A stretch of 27,536 nt of DNA from a bacterium (GTDB lineage: Bacteria; Planctomycetota; J058; JAJDCP01). Each line of letters begins with the position of its first letter. Positions within the stretch are counted from its first letter, which is position 1. Made by a program: the position numbers and the translations under genes. The notes beneath the pieces are model-generated. The model was not told where the DNA came from, did not search any database, and was given only the letters and a program-made list of their open reading frames with translations. The stretch is taken from contig JAUIEM010000087.1 in NCBI GenBank assembly GCA_030428695.1, forward strand, positions 1 to 27,536, written 5' to 3'. This document shows positions 15,343 through 23,700 of this stretch, in pieces.

Positions 15343-16847
15343 GCCTGCGGCTGTTCGCCTTCGGCGCGCCGCGGCTCGAGCGGCAGGGGCGGGCGGTCAA
15401 GGTCGACACCCGCAAGGCCCTCGCGCTGCTCGTCTACCTGCTGCGGACCGGCCCGCAACGCCGCGACGCGCTCGCCGGGCTGTTGTGGACCGGCGAGCTG
15501 CGGAAGAAGCGCGCCTCTCTGCGGCGCACCCTGTCGGCCCTCGGCAAGGCGCTCGGTGACGGGCTGGGCCGCGACCGGCACCAGGCCTGGATCGAGCCGG
15601 GCGCGGTGTGGTGCGACGTCGAGGCCTTTCTCGCCGGCCTGGGCGACCCGGACCCCCGCGCCCGGCAACAGGCCCTCGCGCTGCACGCCCGACCCTTCCT
15701 CGAAGGCTTCGTCTTGCGTGGCGCGGCGGCCTTCGACGACTGGCGCAGCCGCGAGGCCGAGCACCTGCGTGCCCGACTGCGCCAGGGCTGGGAGGGCTGG
15801 CTGGAGGAGGCGGCGCCGGAGGCCCGGCTCGAGCCCGCGCGCCGCTGGCGCTTCCTCGACCCCCTCCACGAACCCGCCCACCGCGCGCTGATCCGCGCCT
15901 ACCGCGAGGCCGGGCAGATCGAGGCGGCGCGCGAGGCCTGGGGCGCGCTGGAGGCGATGCTGGAGGAACAGGGCCTGCGCCCCGGCCCCGAGAGCCTCGC
16001 CCTGACCGCGACCCTGCGCGCCGTGGCTTCGGCGGCCCGACGCGAGCCGAACCGGCTGTACGGCCGGGAGCGGGAGCGCGCCGCCCTCGAGCGGCTGTGG
16101 GCGGCGCCCGACTGCCGGCTGGTCACCCTGCTCGGCCCGGCCGGCTGCGGAAAGACCGCCCTCGCCCGGGACTTCGCCGCCTCCCGCGGCGGCTTCGTCG
16201 AGCTCGCCGCCGATTCGGACGTGCTCCCCCGGCTGCGGGCGGTCTCCGGGCCGCTGCTGCTCGACGGCTGTGAGTGCGGGCTCGAGGCCTGCCGGGCCGG
16301 CGCCGCCGCGCTCGCCGGGCTGCCGGGCCTGCGCGTGTTGGCGACCTCCCGCCGGCGGCTCGGCGTGCGGGGCGAGCACGTATTCCCCCTGGCCGGGCTC
16401 GAGGAGGCGCCGGCCCGCGCGCTGTTCCTCGCCCGGGCGGAGCAGCTGCGCGGCACGTGGAACGATGCGGAGCTCGAGGACTTCCCGGCGCTGTGGCGGG
16501 AGCTCGGGGGGCATCCCCTGGCCCTCGAGCTCGCCGCCGCGTGGTTCCGGGTGCTCGACTGCGGGGAGCTGCTCGCGGAGTGGCGGGCGGACCCCGGCTT
16601 CCTGCGCAGCCCGCTGCGCGACGCCCCCGCCGCCCACCGCGACCTGCGGGCGCTGTTCGAGGCGGCCTGGGCAGAGCTGTCGCCGACGCGGCAGGAGCTG
16701 GTCGAGCGTCTGGTCGCGACGGGGAGCGGCGGGGAGGAGCTCGCGGAGCTCGCCGCCCTGGCCGATCGCGCCTGGCTCGAGCCCGGCGCGGCGGGTCCCC
16801 GGGTGGTGCCGGTCTGGGCCGCCTTCGTGCGGGCGCTCAGCCGTTGA
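15339..16847 (+). CDS. BTAD-domain transcriptional regulator with NTPase domain (SARP/AfsR-like)
   Basis: The protein has 502 residues and a GTG start overlapping the cvpA-like stop by 4 nt. Residues 1-97 match the OmpR-type winged helix of SARP regulators (LRLFAFGAPRLERQG at the start, then KALALLVYLL). Residues about 95-230 are the helical BTAD domain (DVEAFLAGL; EPAHRALIRAYREAGQ). Residues 240-400 form a STAND/AAA-like NTPase with Walker A GPAGCGKT (266-273), Walker B LLLDGCE (306-312) and a LATSR sensor-like motif (334-338), then a helical stretch GHPLALELAAAWF. The protein stops soon after the NTPase module, so the TPR or LuxR extension of larger relatives is missing. It likely activates transcription in an ATP-dependent manner; no target is visible. 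Its last 11 nt overlap the convergent DUF2237 gene. Confidence 0.88.
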   Translation: MSLRLFAFGAPRLERQGRAVKVDTRKALALLVYLLRTGPQRRDALAGLLWTGELRKKRASLRRTLSALGKALGDGLGRDRHQAWIEPGAVWCDVEAFLAGLGDPDPRARQQALALHARPFLEGFVLRGAAAFDDWRSREAEHLRARLRQGWEGWLEEAAPEARLEPARRWRFLDPLHEPAHRALIRAYREAGQIEAAREAWGALEAMLEEQGLRPGPESLALTATLRAVASAARREPNRLYGRERERAALERLWAAPDCRLVTLLGPAGCGKTALARDFAASRGGFVELAADSDVLPRLRAVSGPLLLDGCECGLEACRAGAAALAGLPGLRVLATSRRRLGVRGEHVFPLAGLEEAPARALFLARAEQLRGTWNDAELEDFPALWRELGGHPLALELAAAWFRVLDCGELLAEWRADPGFLRSPLRDAPAAHRDLRALFEAAWAELSPTRQELVERLVATGSGGEELAELAALADRAWLEPGAAGPRVVPVWAAFVRALSR

Positions 16848-17205
16848 CGGCGTGCGCCTCGAGGTCGGCGAGCTCGACGAACTCGAGCGTCGAGATGTGG
16901 GTCGCGTCGAGGTTGACCCGCGGGGCGACGCCCGCCGCGAGCGCTTCCTTCCAGCGGGTGACACAAAGACACCAGCAGTCGCCGGGCTTCAGGCCGGGGA
17001 AGCCGAACTGCGGCGCGGGAGTGCTCAGGTCGTTGCCGCGGCCCTTCGAGAAGCGCAGGAACTCCTCGGTCATCTGGGCGCAGACGATGTGCAACCCGCG
17101 GTCTTCGCTGCCCGTGCGGCAGTAGCTGTCCCGGTAGAACCCCGTCAGCGGGTCCTTGCAGCACGAGGCGAGGTCTTCTCCCCGCACATTCTTTCCGCGT
17201 CCCAC
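16837..17205 (-). CDS. DUF2237 family protein
   Basis: The protein has 122 residues and belongs to the conserved DUF2237 family. Family features visible in order are CCKDPLTGFYRDSYC (about 15-29), DRGLHIVCAQMTEEFL, SKGRGNDLSTPAPQFGFPGL and KPGDCWCLCVTRW, then EFVELADLEAHAVNG at the end. The several conserved Cys residues and the histidine suggest metal binding or redox chemistry, but no biochemical function is established. The start is uncertain: GTG at 17205 leaves a purine-rich site very close, and an in-frame GTG 18 nt further in (at 17187) also fits the family's usual N-terminus. The 3' end overlaps the BTAD gene by 11 nt in convergent orientation. Confidence 0.93.
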   Translation of the reverse strand: MGRGKNVRGEDLASCCKDPLTGFYRDSYCRTGSEDRGLHIVCAQMTEEFLRFSKGRGNDLSTPAPQFGFPGLKPGDCWCLCVTRWKEALAAGVAPRVNLDATHISTLEFVELADLEAHAVNG

Positions 17206-17341
17206 CGCTCCCCCTTCGCCCTCGCGGGCCGTGGTTGAGGGCGTATCCTACCAGGGCCCCGGTCGCTCCGCGAGCTGGCCCCCGCCGCCGACGACTTTTC
17301 CTCTGCCGCTGGCATCCTCTGACGTCTGCAGCGATGCTTAC

Positions 17342-17462
17342 TGACCTCTGCACAAGTCCTGTGCCGGAGGGGGACGTCGGTTCCAGGCCAACGACGGGAG
17401 GGGGTGAACCCCTCCCCTACATGTTGTCCCACGGGGTTTACCCCTTCCCGCCGGGGAGATCA
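17342..17462. mobile_element. MITE-like element, family 1, truncated copy
   Basis: Read on the plus strand, this segment matches the minus strand of the element at 20590-20759. It has TGACCTC at the start, then CCGGAGG, GACGTCGGTTCC, and the hairpin GGGAGGGG-GTGAA-CCCCTCCC (17396-17416), then CCCCTACATGTT. The middle is shortened and the second terminal repeat is missing. It lies directly upstream of the ATP-grasp gene and may influence its expression or simply be a relic. The rest of the gap to the DUF2237 gene (17206-17341) shows nothing else that I recognise. Confidence 0.7.
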
Positions 17463-17489
17463 GTAGAGCCCCTTCTTCCGGAGAGCCCG

Positions 17490-18350
17490 ATGCGCCGCTT
17501 CTTCCACCTGTGCGATCGCGAGACCAGCGCGATGGACAACCTGCTCTTCGCCGCCTGCGAGGCGCGCGGCATCGACTACGAGGCGGTCTGGCTGCCCCTG
17601 TTCGACTTCCTCGACCCGCCCCGCCCCGCCCCCGGCGACCTGCTCTACCGCTCGGCGATCGACAGCCACGCGCAGCTCGTCGAGCAGACGCTGTACCGGC
17701 CGGGGGTCGCGACCTTCTACCGCGACGAGCGGCGGCTCTTCGCACCCTGGTTCGCGCCGGGGATGCAGCTCGCCCGCGCCGGCCTGCCGCTGCCGCGCAC
17801 GGTCCCGTGCCTGCGCGCGCGGCCCGCGCTGCTGCGGGGCTACGTCGAGCAGCTCGGCGGCTTCCCGCTGATCGTCAAGGTGCCCGGCGACGAGGGCGGC
17901 GTCGGGGTGATGCAGGTCGACTCCCTGCCGGGACTGCTGTCGCTGGTCGACTACCTCGACGGCGGCGAGGTGCAGCTGATGGAGAAGATCGCGGACGCGG
18001 TCTGCTGGCGGGTGGTCGTCGTCGGCTCCCGGGCCGTGGCCGCCTACCGGCAACAGCCGCGCCCGGACGACTTCCGCAGCGGCCTCAGCGACGACCCGGA
18101 GGACTATCTCGCCGCGCTCGAGACGTCCTTCCCCGCGCTCGCCCGGCTGGCGGTGCAGGCGGTGGAAGCCCTGGCGCTCGCCTTCGGCGGGGTCGATCTG
18201 CTGGTCTCGGAGTCGCGCGCGGTCGTGCTCGAGGTCAACTTCCCCTGCTACTGGCCGGACGCCCAGGAGCGCTGCGGCGTCGACATCGCCGGGGCGATGC
18301 TCGACTGGCTCACGGAGAAGGCGGAAGCGGCACGTACACGAACCACGTGA
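17490..18350 (+). CDS. RimK-like ATP-grasp protein
   Basis: The protein has 286 residues. Residues about 100-286 have the ATP-grasp pattern. It includes FPLIVKVPGDEGGVGV with Lys130 and a glycine-rich lid, VQLMEKIADAVCWRVVVVG (adenine-contact strand), and FGGVDLLVSESRAVVLEVN with Asp236, Glu248 and Asn250 as metal ligands. The N-terminal 100 residues form the expected pre-ATP-grasp part. Such enzymes ligate a carboxylate to an amine or thiol through an acylphosphate, for example adding amino acids to proteins or peptides or making small peptides; the substrate is unknown. The frame is open upstream, but ATG 17490 with GGAGAG 6 nt before it is the natural start. Its end overlaps by 41 nt the convergent 2OG oxygenase gene. 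A truncated MITE-like copy lies just upstream. Confidence 0.85.
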   Translation: MRRFFHLCDRETSAMDNLLFAACEARGIDYEAVWLPLFDFLDPPRPAPGDLLYRSAIDSHAQLVEQTLYRPGVATFYRDERRLFAPWFAPGMQLARAGLPLPRTVPCLRARPALLRGYVEQLGGFPLIVKVPGDEGGVGVMQVDSLPGLLSLVDYLDGGEVQLMEKIADAVCWRVVVVGSRAVAAYRQQPRPDDFRSGLSDDPEDYLAALETSFPALARLAVQAVEALALAFGGVDLLVSESRAVVLEVNFPCYWPDAQERCGVDIAGAMLDWLTEKAEAARTRTT

Positions 18351-18870
18351 TCGTCGTCTTGCAGCCGCCGCCGACCCGCAGCCCGGCGTGGCGCGCCCGG
18401 CGGTCTTCGCGGCCGTCGGGCAGGTAGTTGTGCCACCAGACGAGCTGGCCCGCGCGCGGCAGGACGCGCAGCCCGGTCGCCGCGAAGCTGGTCTCGCCGC
18501 CCTGCTCCGGGGCTTCCAGACACAACATCGCGGTCGTCACGAGGTGCAGGCCCTCGATCTCGTAGCAGTCGAGGTGGGGTGGATGCGCCTCGCCGCGGGC
18601 GTAGCGGCGGAAGCGGAAGGTGTCCGGGGCGTGATTCCGCATCCCGAGCAGCGCGTCGATGCGCGCGCCGAGGGCGGGCAGCAGCGGGTCCCAGGCGACC
18701 GGCAGCTCGTAGCAGAAGCCGGCATCGTCGTGCTCGGCGGGGTATTCCAGCGTCGCGATGCGCGGCCAGTCGCTCGCGACCTCGAGCACGCGCTCGCACT
18801 CGTCGGCGGAGGCGAAGCACGGGGACGCGAACACGGCGGGAGAGCGGGAGAGGCGGTGGACCGCGGGCAC
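18310..18870 (-). CDS. 2OG-Fe(II) oxygenase, prolyl-4-hydroxylase-like
   Basis: The protein has 186 residues with the double-stranded beta-helix signature of Fe(II)/2-oxoglutarate oxygenases: HxD at His99/Asp101 (HPPHLDCY), distal His161 (RHAGLRV) and the 2-oxoglutarate-binding Lys171 (GGCKTTITWFV). GGETSFAATGLRVLPRAGQ in between is the typical P4H-like turn. It should hydroxylate a protein or small molecule, with succinate and CO2 as by-products. The GTG start lies one base after the stop of the upstream basic-protein gene, so the two form a tight operon. The 3' end runs 41 nt into the opposite ATP-grasp gene. No signal peptide is seen. Confidence 0.88.
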   Translation of the reverse strand: MPAVHRLSRSPAVFASPCFASADECERVLEVASDWPRIATLEYPAEHDDAGFCYELPVAWDPLLPALGARIDALLGMRNHAPDTFRFRRYARGEAHPPHLDCYEIEGLHLVTTAMLCLEAPEQGGETSFAATGLRVLPRAGQLVWWHNYLPDGREDRRARHAGLRVGGGCKTTITWFVYVPLPPSP

Positions 18871-18871
18871 G

Positions 18872-19249
18872 CTACAGGGTCGCGGCCATGTCGACGATCG
18901 CGTCGAGGGCCTTGCTGACCGCCTGGCGGTTGACGCCCTCGTTGCCGGTCAGCTTGCTGGCGAGCTTGCCGAGCTGGTTGCTCAGGCGTTGCAGGTCCTT
19001 CTTCAGGGCGAGCTGCTCGTCCTTGCTGAGGTCGAGGAGCTCGAGGAACAGCTCGTCCTCCGCGCTGTTCGCCGAGCGGGCAGCGGTGTGCGACGGCTGC
19101 TTGGCGCTCTGCTCGGAGCTGCTCGAGCCCATTTTCTTGCGCCGCTCGGCGTGCTGCGAGCTGCGTTGGTGGAAGCGCGACAGCTTGCGGCTGCGCGCCT
19201 TGAGCTTGCGCTCCTGCCACTGACCCTTCGCGTTGTTGCTGCTGACCAT
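18872..19249 (-). CDS. Small basic orphan protein
   Basis: The protein has 125 residues and is not recognised. The first 45 residues are strongly basic and polar (KGQWQERKLKARSRKLSRF). A Ser-rich linker follows, then an acidic helix (EDELFLELLDLSKDEQ) and a basic amphipathic helix to the end (LQRLSNQLGKLASKL). The composition suggests a nucleic-acid-binding or adaptor protein. The ATG at 19249 has AGGAG about 8 nt upstream. It is the first gene of a two-gene operon with the 2OG oxygenase, and its product could be that enzyme's substrate; this is inference. It diverges from the fatty acid hydroxylase gene. Confidence 0.72.
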   Translation of the reverse strand: MVSSNNAKGQWQERKLKARSRKLSRFHQRSSQHAERRKKMGSSSSEQSAKQPSHTAARSANSAEDELFLELLDLSKDEQLALKKDLQRLSNQLGKLASKLTGNEGVNRQAVSKALDAIVDMAATL

Positions 19250-19351
19250 CGTCTGTCTCCTTTCTCAGCTGCCCTCGATGGTAGCGTGCGTAAGCCGAAT
19301 CGCGAACCGTGTGTGCTATACTCGGTGCGACTTCCCGAACGACCGAGAGCC

Positions 19352-20581
19352 ATGGACGTCATCGCCTACGCCATCCCCGTCTTCTTCGCCCTGATCGGCG
19401 TCGAGCTGCTCGCCGCCCACGTCCTGAAGCGGCGGGTGTACCGCTTCAGCGACGCGATCGTCGACCTGAGCTGCGGCACCACCCAGCAGGCGACCAAGGT
19501 GCTGCTGTCGGGCTTCCTCGTCCTCGGCTACACGGCGATCTACACCCACGGGCGGCTGCTCGACCTGGCCGCGGACAGCGTCTGGACCTGGCTGCTCGCC
19601 TTCGTCCTCGTCGACCTGATCTACTACTGGTGGCACCGCCTCAGCCACGAGGTCAACGTGCTGTGGGCGGGGCACATCGTCCACCACCAGAGCGAGGACT
19701 ACAACCTCGCGGTCGCCCTGCGCCAGAGCAGCTTCACCAGCCTGAGCTCGTGGCTGTTCTACCTGCCGCTGGCGGTGCTCGGCATCCCACCGCTGGTGTT
19801 CTTCGTCACCTCGATCGCGAGCACGCTGTACCAGTTCTGGATCCACAGCGAGCTGATTCCCCGCCTCGGCCCCCTCGAGTGGGTGCTCAACACCGCCTCG
19901 CACCACCGTGTGCACCACGCGGTCAACCCGCACTACCTCGACAAGAACTACGGCGCGACGCTGATCGTCTGGGACCGCCTGTTCGGCACCTTCGAGCCCG
20001 AGGGCGAGGCACCCGTCTACGGCCTGGTCAAGCCGCTGCAGAGCTTCAACCCGGCCTGGGCGCAGGTCCACCACTTCGTCTATCTCGCGCGCACCGCCTG
20101 GCAGGCGCCGGGCTGGGACAAGCTGCGCATCTTCTTCAAGCCCCCCGCCTGGCGGCCCGCGGGCTTCGAGCCCTACCCGCCGCCGCCCGCGGTCGCGCCG
20201 GACCGCTTCGTCAAGTACCAGCCGCCCGCGAGCGCCGCGGTCAAGCTCTACGTCGTCGTGCAGTTCGTGCTGGTCGCCCTCGGCCTGGTCGCGCTGCTGC
20301 TGCACTCGGCGACCATCGGGGTCGGCGTCAAGCTGTGCGGCGTCGCCGCGATCGTCGCGTCGACCGCGGTCTGGGGCGGGCTGTTCGAGGGGAAGCGCTG
20401 GACGCTCGCGGTCGAGGCCCTGCGCCTGCTGCTGGTCCTTGCCGCCCTCGGCCTCGCGCTGCCCGGGCGGGCGGCGACCCTCTTGCCGGGGCTGGCGGTG
20501 CTCGCGGGGCTCGACCTGGTCTGGTGCGGAAGCCTGACGCGCGGCCGCCGCGCGCAGGTGGCGGAGGCCGCGGCCGCCTGA
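19352..20581 (+). CDS. Fatty acid hydroxylase / sterol desaturase superfamily membrane protein
   Basis: This 409-residue integral membrane protein is of the di-iron fatty acid hydroxylase superfamily. The histidine clusters are complete: HRLSH (95-99), HIVHH (108-112) and HHRVHH (184-189), plus His165 in FWIHSE. The pattern resembles alkylglycerol monooxygenase-like members that oxidise lipid chains or ether lipids. Helices flank the histidines at about 5-25, 45-65, 78-94 and 130-160. The C-terminal 120 residues add three to four more helices, longer than in minimal sterol desaturases. The substrate cannot be deduced. The ATG at 19352 has only a weak GAGAG site. A -10-like TATACT at 19317-19322 lies upstream without a good -35. 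It converges on the tricorn gene, with a MITE-like element between them. Confidence 0.9.
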   Translation: MDVIAYAIPVFFALIGVELLAAHVLKRRVYRFSDAIVDLSCGTTQQATKVLLSGFLVLGYTAIYTHGRLLDLAADSVWTWLLAFVLVDLIYYWWHRLSHEVNVLWAGHIVHHQSEDYNLAVALRQSSFTSLSSWLFYLPLAVLGIPPLVFFVTSIASTLYQFWIHSELIPRLGPLEWVLNTASHHRVHHAVNPHYLDKNYGATLIVWDRLFGTFEPEGEAPVYGLVKPLQSFNPAWAQVHHFVYLARTAWQAPGWDKLRIFFKPPAWRPAGFEPYPPPPAVAPDRFVKYQPPASAAVKLYVVVQFVLVALGLVALLLHSATIGVGVKLCGVAAIVASTAVWGGLFEGKRWTLAVEALRLLLVLAALGLALPGRAATLLPGLAVLAGLDLVWCGSLTRGRRAQVAEAAAA

Positions 20582-20589
20582 CTGGCCCT

Positions 20590-20759
20590 ATTGACCTTGG
20601 CGTACGTTCTGTCCAAGATCGACGGGCGGGGGTAAACCCCGCCCCTACAGGGTTTTCGAACAGTCGCAGGACAAACATGTAGGGGAGGGGTTCACCCCCT
20701 CCCGTCGTACGTCGGGAACCGACGCACGCCTCCGGGACAGAACTTACGCTGAGGTCAAT
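20590..20759. mobile_element. MITE-like element, family 1, full copy
   Basis: This is a 170-bp element with terminal inverted repeats of about 25 bp. The left end is ATTGACCTTGGCGTACGTTC and onward; the reverse of the right end is ATTGACCTCAGCGTAAGTTC and onward, both continuing TGTCC; only three mismatches. Inside are two GC hairpins: GGGCGGGG-GTAAA-CCCCGCCC (20624-20644) and GGGAGGGG-TTCAC-CCCCTCCC (20683-20703). CCCCTACA (20642-20649) and TGTAGGGG (20678-20685) are inverted to each other. No reading frame fits a transposase. It fills the gap between two convergent genes, where its hairpins may act as a two-way terminator. A truncated copy is at 17342-17462. Confidence 0.78.
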
Positions 20760-20765
20760 GAGCGT

Positions 20766-23700
20766 TCAGGCGCCCGGGCGACGCGAGGGCACCTCGGGCC
20801 AGGTCGGCTCCTCGACCGGCGCGGCGGCGAGCTGCTCGAGGGCGACGGCGATCGCGCGGTCGAGCTGGCGGTCTTCCCCGGCGGCCTCGGACAGGGGGTC
20901 GTTCTCGACCTCCTCATCCGGGTCGACGCCGTAGTTCTCGACGCTCCAGCCGACATCGTGGAAGTAGAAGGCGTACTCGGGCTGGGTGACGACGGTGCCG
21001 TCGGCCAGCGCCCCGTTGAAGTCGATGCCGATCACCCCGCCCCAGGTGCGCTTACCGATCAGCGGGCCGAGGCCGTAGGCCTTGAAGGAGTGGGAGAACA
21101 TGTCTCCGTCGCTGCCGGCGAACTGGTCGCACAGCGCGACCATCGGTCCGCGCACCGCGTCCATCGGGTAGCTCGACGACTTCCCGTAGCGCGGCCGGTC
21201 GTAGCCGATCACCTTCCGCCGCAGGCAGTCGAGGATCAAGGGGGAGACGAAGCCGCCGCCGTTGCTGCGCACGTCGACGATCAGGCCGGGGAGCTTCGAC
21301 TCGGCGCGGAAGCTGCGGAAGAACTCCGCCAGGCCGATGCCGCTCATGTTCGGGATGTGCAGGTAGCCGAGCTGGCCGTCCGAGGCGTCGCGCACCTTCT
21401 GGCGGTTGTCGTTGATCCACTGCCGGTAGCGCAGGCCCCGCTCGCTGCCGAGGGTGGTGACCGTCACCCTGCGCTTGCCGTCGATCTCGAGCTCGACCGC
21501 GCAGTGCGCCTTGTGCACGAGCAGCGCCCCGAGCGGGACCTCCGCGCTGCAGGGCTCGCCGTCGACGGCGGTGATGCGCTCGCCCTCGGCGACCTGGACC
21601 CCCGGCGCGAGCAACGGCGGGGCGTCGGAGCTCCAGCTGTCGCCGCGCAGCAGGCGGACGATCCGCCACCCGCCGGCCTCGTCCCAGGCGAGGTCCGCGC
21701 CGAGGCTGCCGACCGGATGGCTGCGCCGGCTCGGGTGATCACCGCCGAACTCGTAGGCGTGCGAGGTGCCGAGCTCGCCCTGCATCTCCCAGATCAGGTC
21801 GGACAGCTCGGCGCGGGTGGTCACCCGCTCGACGCGCTCGAGGTAGCGCTCGAGCACTTCCTCCCAGTCGACCTCGGCCATGTCGGCGGTCCAGAAGTGG
21901 GCCCGCTGCATGCGCCAGGCGTCGCGCACCATCTGCTTCCACTCATCCCCCGGGACGACCGGGACGCGCAGGCGGCCGAGGTCGATGGTACCGGTGAAGC
22001 GGTTGTGCCCCTTGCGCGGCGGGTCCTTCGGCGGGGTCTCGCCGGTCTTGAGCAGGCGCAGGCCCGCGGAGGTGTGGAGCAGGGTCTTCGCGCCGCGGGT
22101 CTGGTAGCCCTTGACCTTGGGCGCCATCGTGACCTTCTTCGCGTCGAGCAGGTCGAAGCTGACCAGCTTGGGCAGGTGCTCGTCCCGCTCTTCCTCGAAG
22201 AAACTCTGGTCGAGCAGGCCCAGCCGCGGACGGGCCAGGAACAGCACGGCGTTGCCGGAAGCGGACAGGTCGCTGTATTCGGCGGGGGACAGGTCGGGGA
22301 AGACGACCAGCCGGTCCGCGAGGCCGGGCAGGTGGATCGCGAGGGGCTCGGGCTCGGCCTTGCTCTCGTCGTCGTCCTTGTCGCCCTTCTCGCGCTGCTT
22401 CTTCGCCTTCTCCCGCGCCTTCTCCCGCTCCTTGTCGGCCTCGGGCCAGCGCTGGTCGAAGGGGGACAGGCCGTCCTTCTCGAGCACGTAGGCGAACAGC
22501 TGCGCCGAGCGGGTGACCGCCGCGCCGAACTGGGCCTCGTTGAGGATCGGGTTGAAGGTGCGCTGGGAGAGGACGTAGAGGAAGCGCCCCTTCGGGTCGA
22601 AGGCCGGCGCCCACACCGGCAGCTCCGCGCTGCTCAGCGCGGTGCTCTCGCCGGTCGCGAGCTCGAGCAGAGAGAGGATGCCGCCCTGCATCGGCCAGCA
22701 GAGGGGGGACACATAGGCGAGCCAGCGGCCGTCCGGGGCCCAGACCGCCTGGCGGATCGCGCCGCGCGTGCTGCGCGCGAGCTCGGTCAGGCTCGGGTCT
22801 TCCCCCTCGAAGTCGGCCAGCCACAGCCCGCCGGCGATGTCGCGCAGGGCGACCTGGCGCCGGCAGGGGCTCGCCTCGATCGCGCGGATGCGCGCCGCCT
22901 CGTCGAGCGCGAGCTCTTCGAGCAGCTCGCCGTCGTAGCTGTAGAGCTCGAGCACCTCTTCCCCGCTCTCATCGCTCAGCACGGCGATGCTCTGGCTGTC
23001 GTGCAGCCATACCGGCAGCCGGTAGCGCACCCCCGAGCTCGCGCCGAGCGGGCGGGCCGGGCCGCCCCAGGCCTCCATCGCGAGCAGCTTGCCGCGCACC
23101 GTCGCCGCCAGGCGCTTGCCGTCCGGCGCGAGGTCGAAGTCCTGCAGGTGCTTCTTCGGGTCGGGGAAGCGGACGCGCAGCTGCGCCCCGCTCGGCCGGG
23201 TCTGCACCTCGAGGGCGCGCTCTTCGCCGGCCTCTGCGTCGTAGGAGAACAGGGCGCCGTTCTTCTCGTACACCAGGGTGCCGCCGCAGGCGCTGAGGTT
23301 GCGCAGGTAGCCGTCGTCATGGGAGGTGTGCTGTGTCGCGTCGCCGCCGTCCGGCGCGCAGGACCACAGGTTGCCCCAGCCGTCGACGTCCGCGATGTAC
23401 CACAGGCGCCCCGCCGCCCAGGTCGGCAGCACCGGGTTGCCCTCGAGGGGCAGGCGCCGGATCTCCTCGCGGGTGCCGGCCCAGACCTCGCCGGCGGTGC
23501 CGCCGCGGTAGCGCTTCCAGTGGGCGGAGTCGTCGCGGTTCCGCCCGAGGGCGACCGCGCCGTCCGCGCCGAAGCTGACGGTCAGCGCCCGGCCGAAGGG
23601 CAGCCGCTCGGGGACGCCGCCGCTCAACGGCACGCGGTACAAGAACCAGTCGCTGCGCAACCGCGCGCCGGTCTGCGAGCGGTACACCACCTGGCCGTCG

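Noticed and set aside
17490..19249. Graspetide-type RiPP cluster
   Set aside because: The small protein has no repeated Thr/Glu/Asp core motif and is on the opposite strand from the ATP-grasp gene. No transporter or protease is linked.
20624..20703. CRISPR-like repeats from the repeated GGGG/CCCC blocks
   Set aside because: These are two hairpins inside one inverted-repeat element, with no direct repeats at regular spacing and no spacers.
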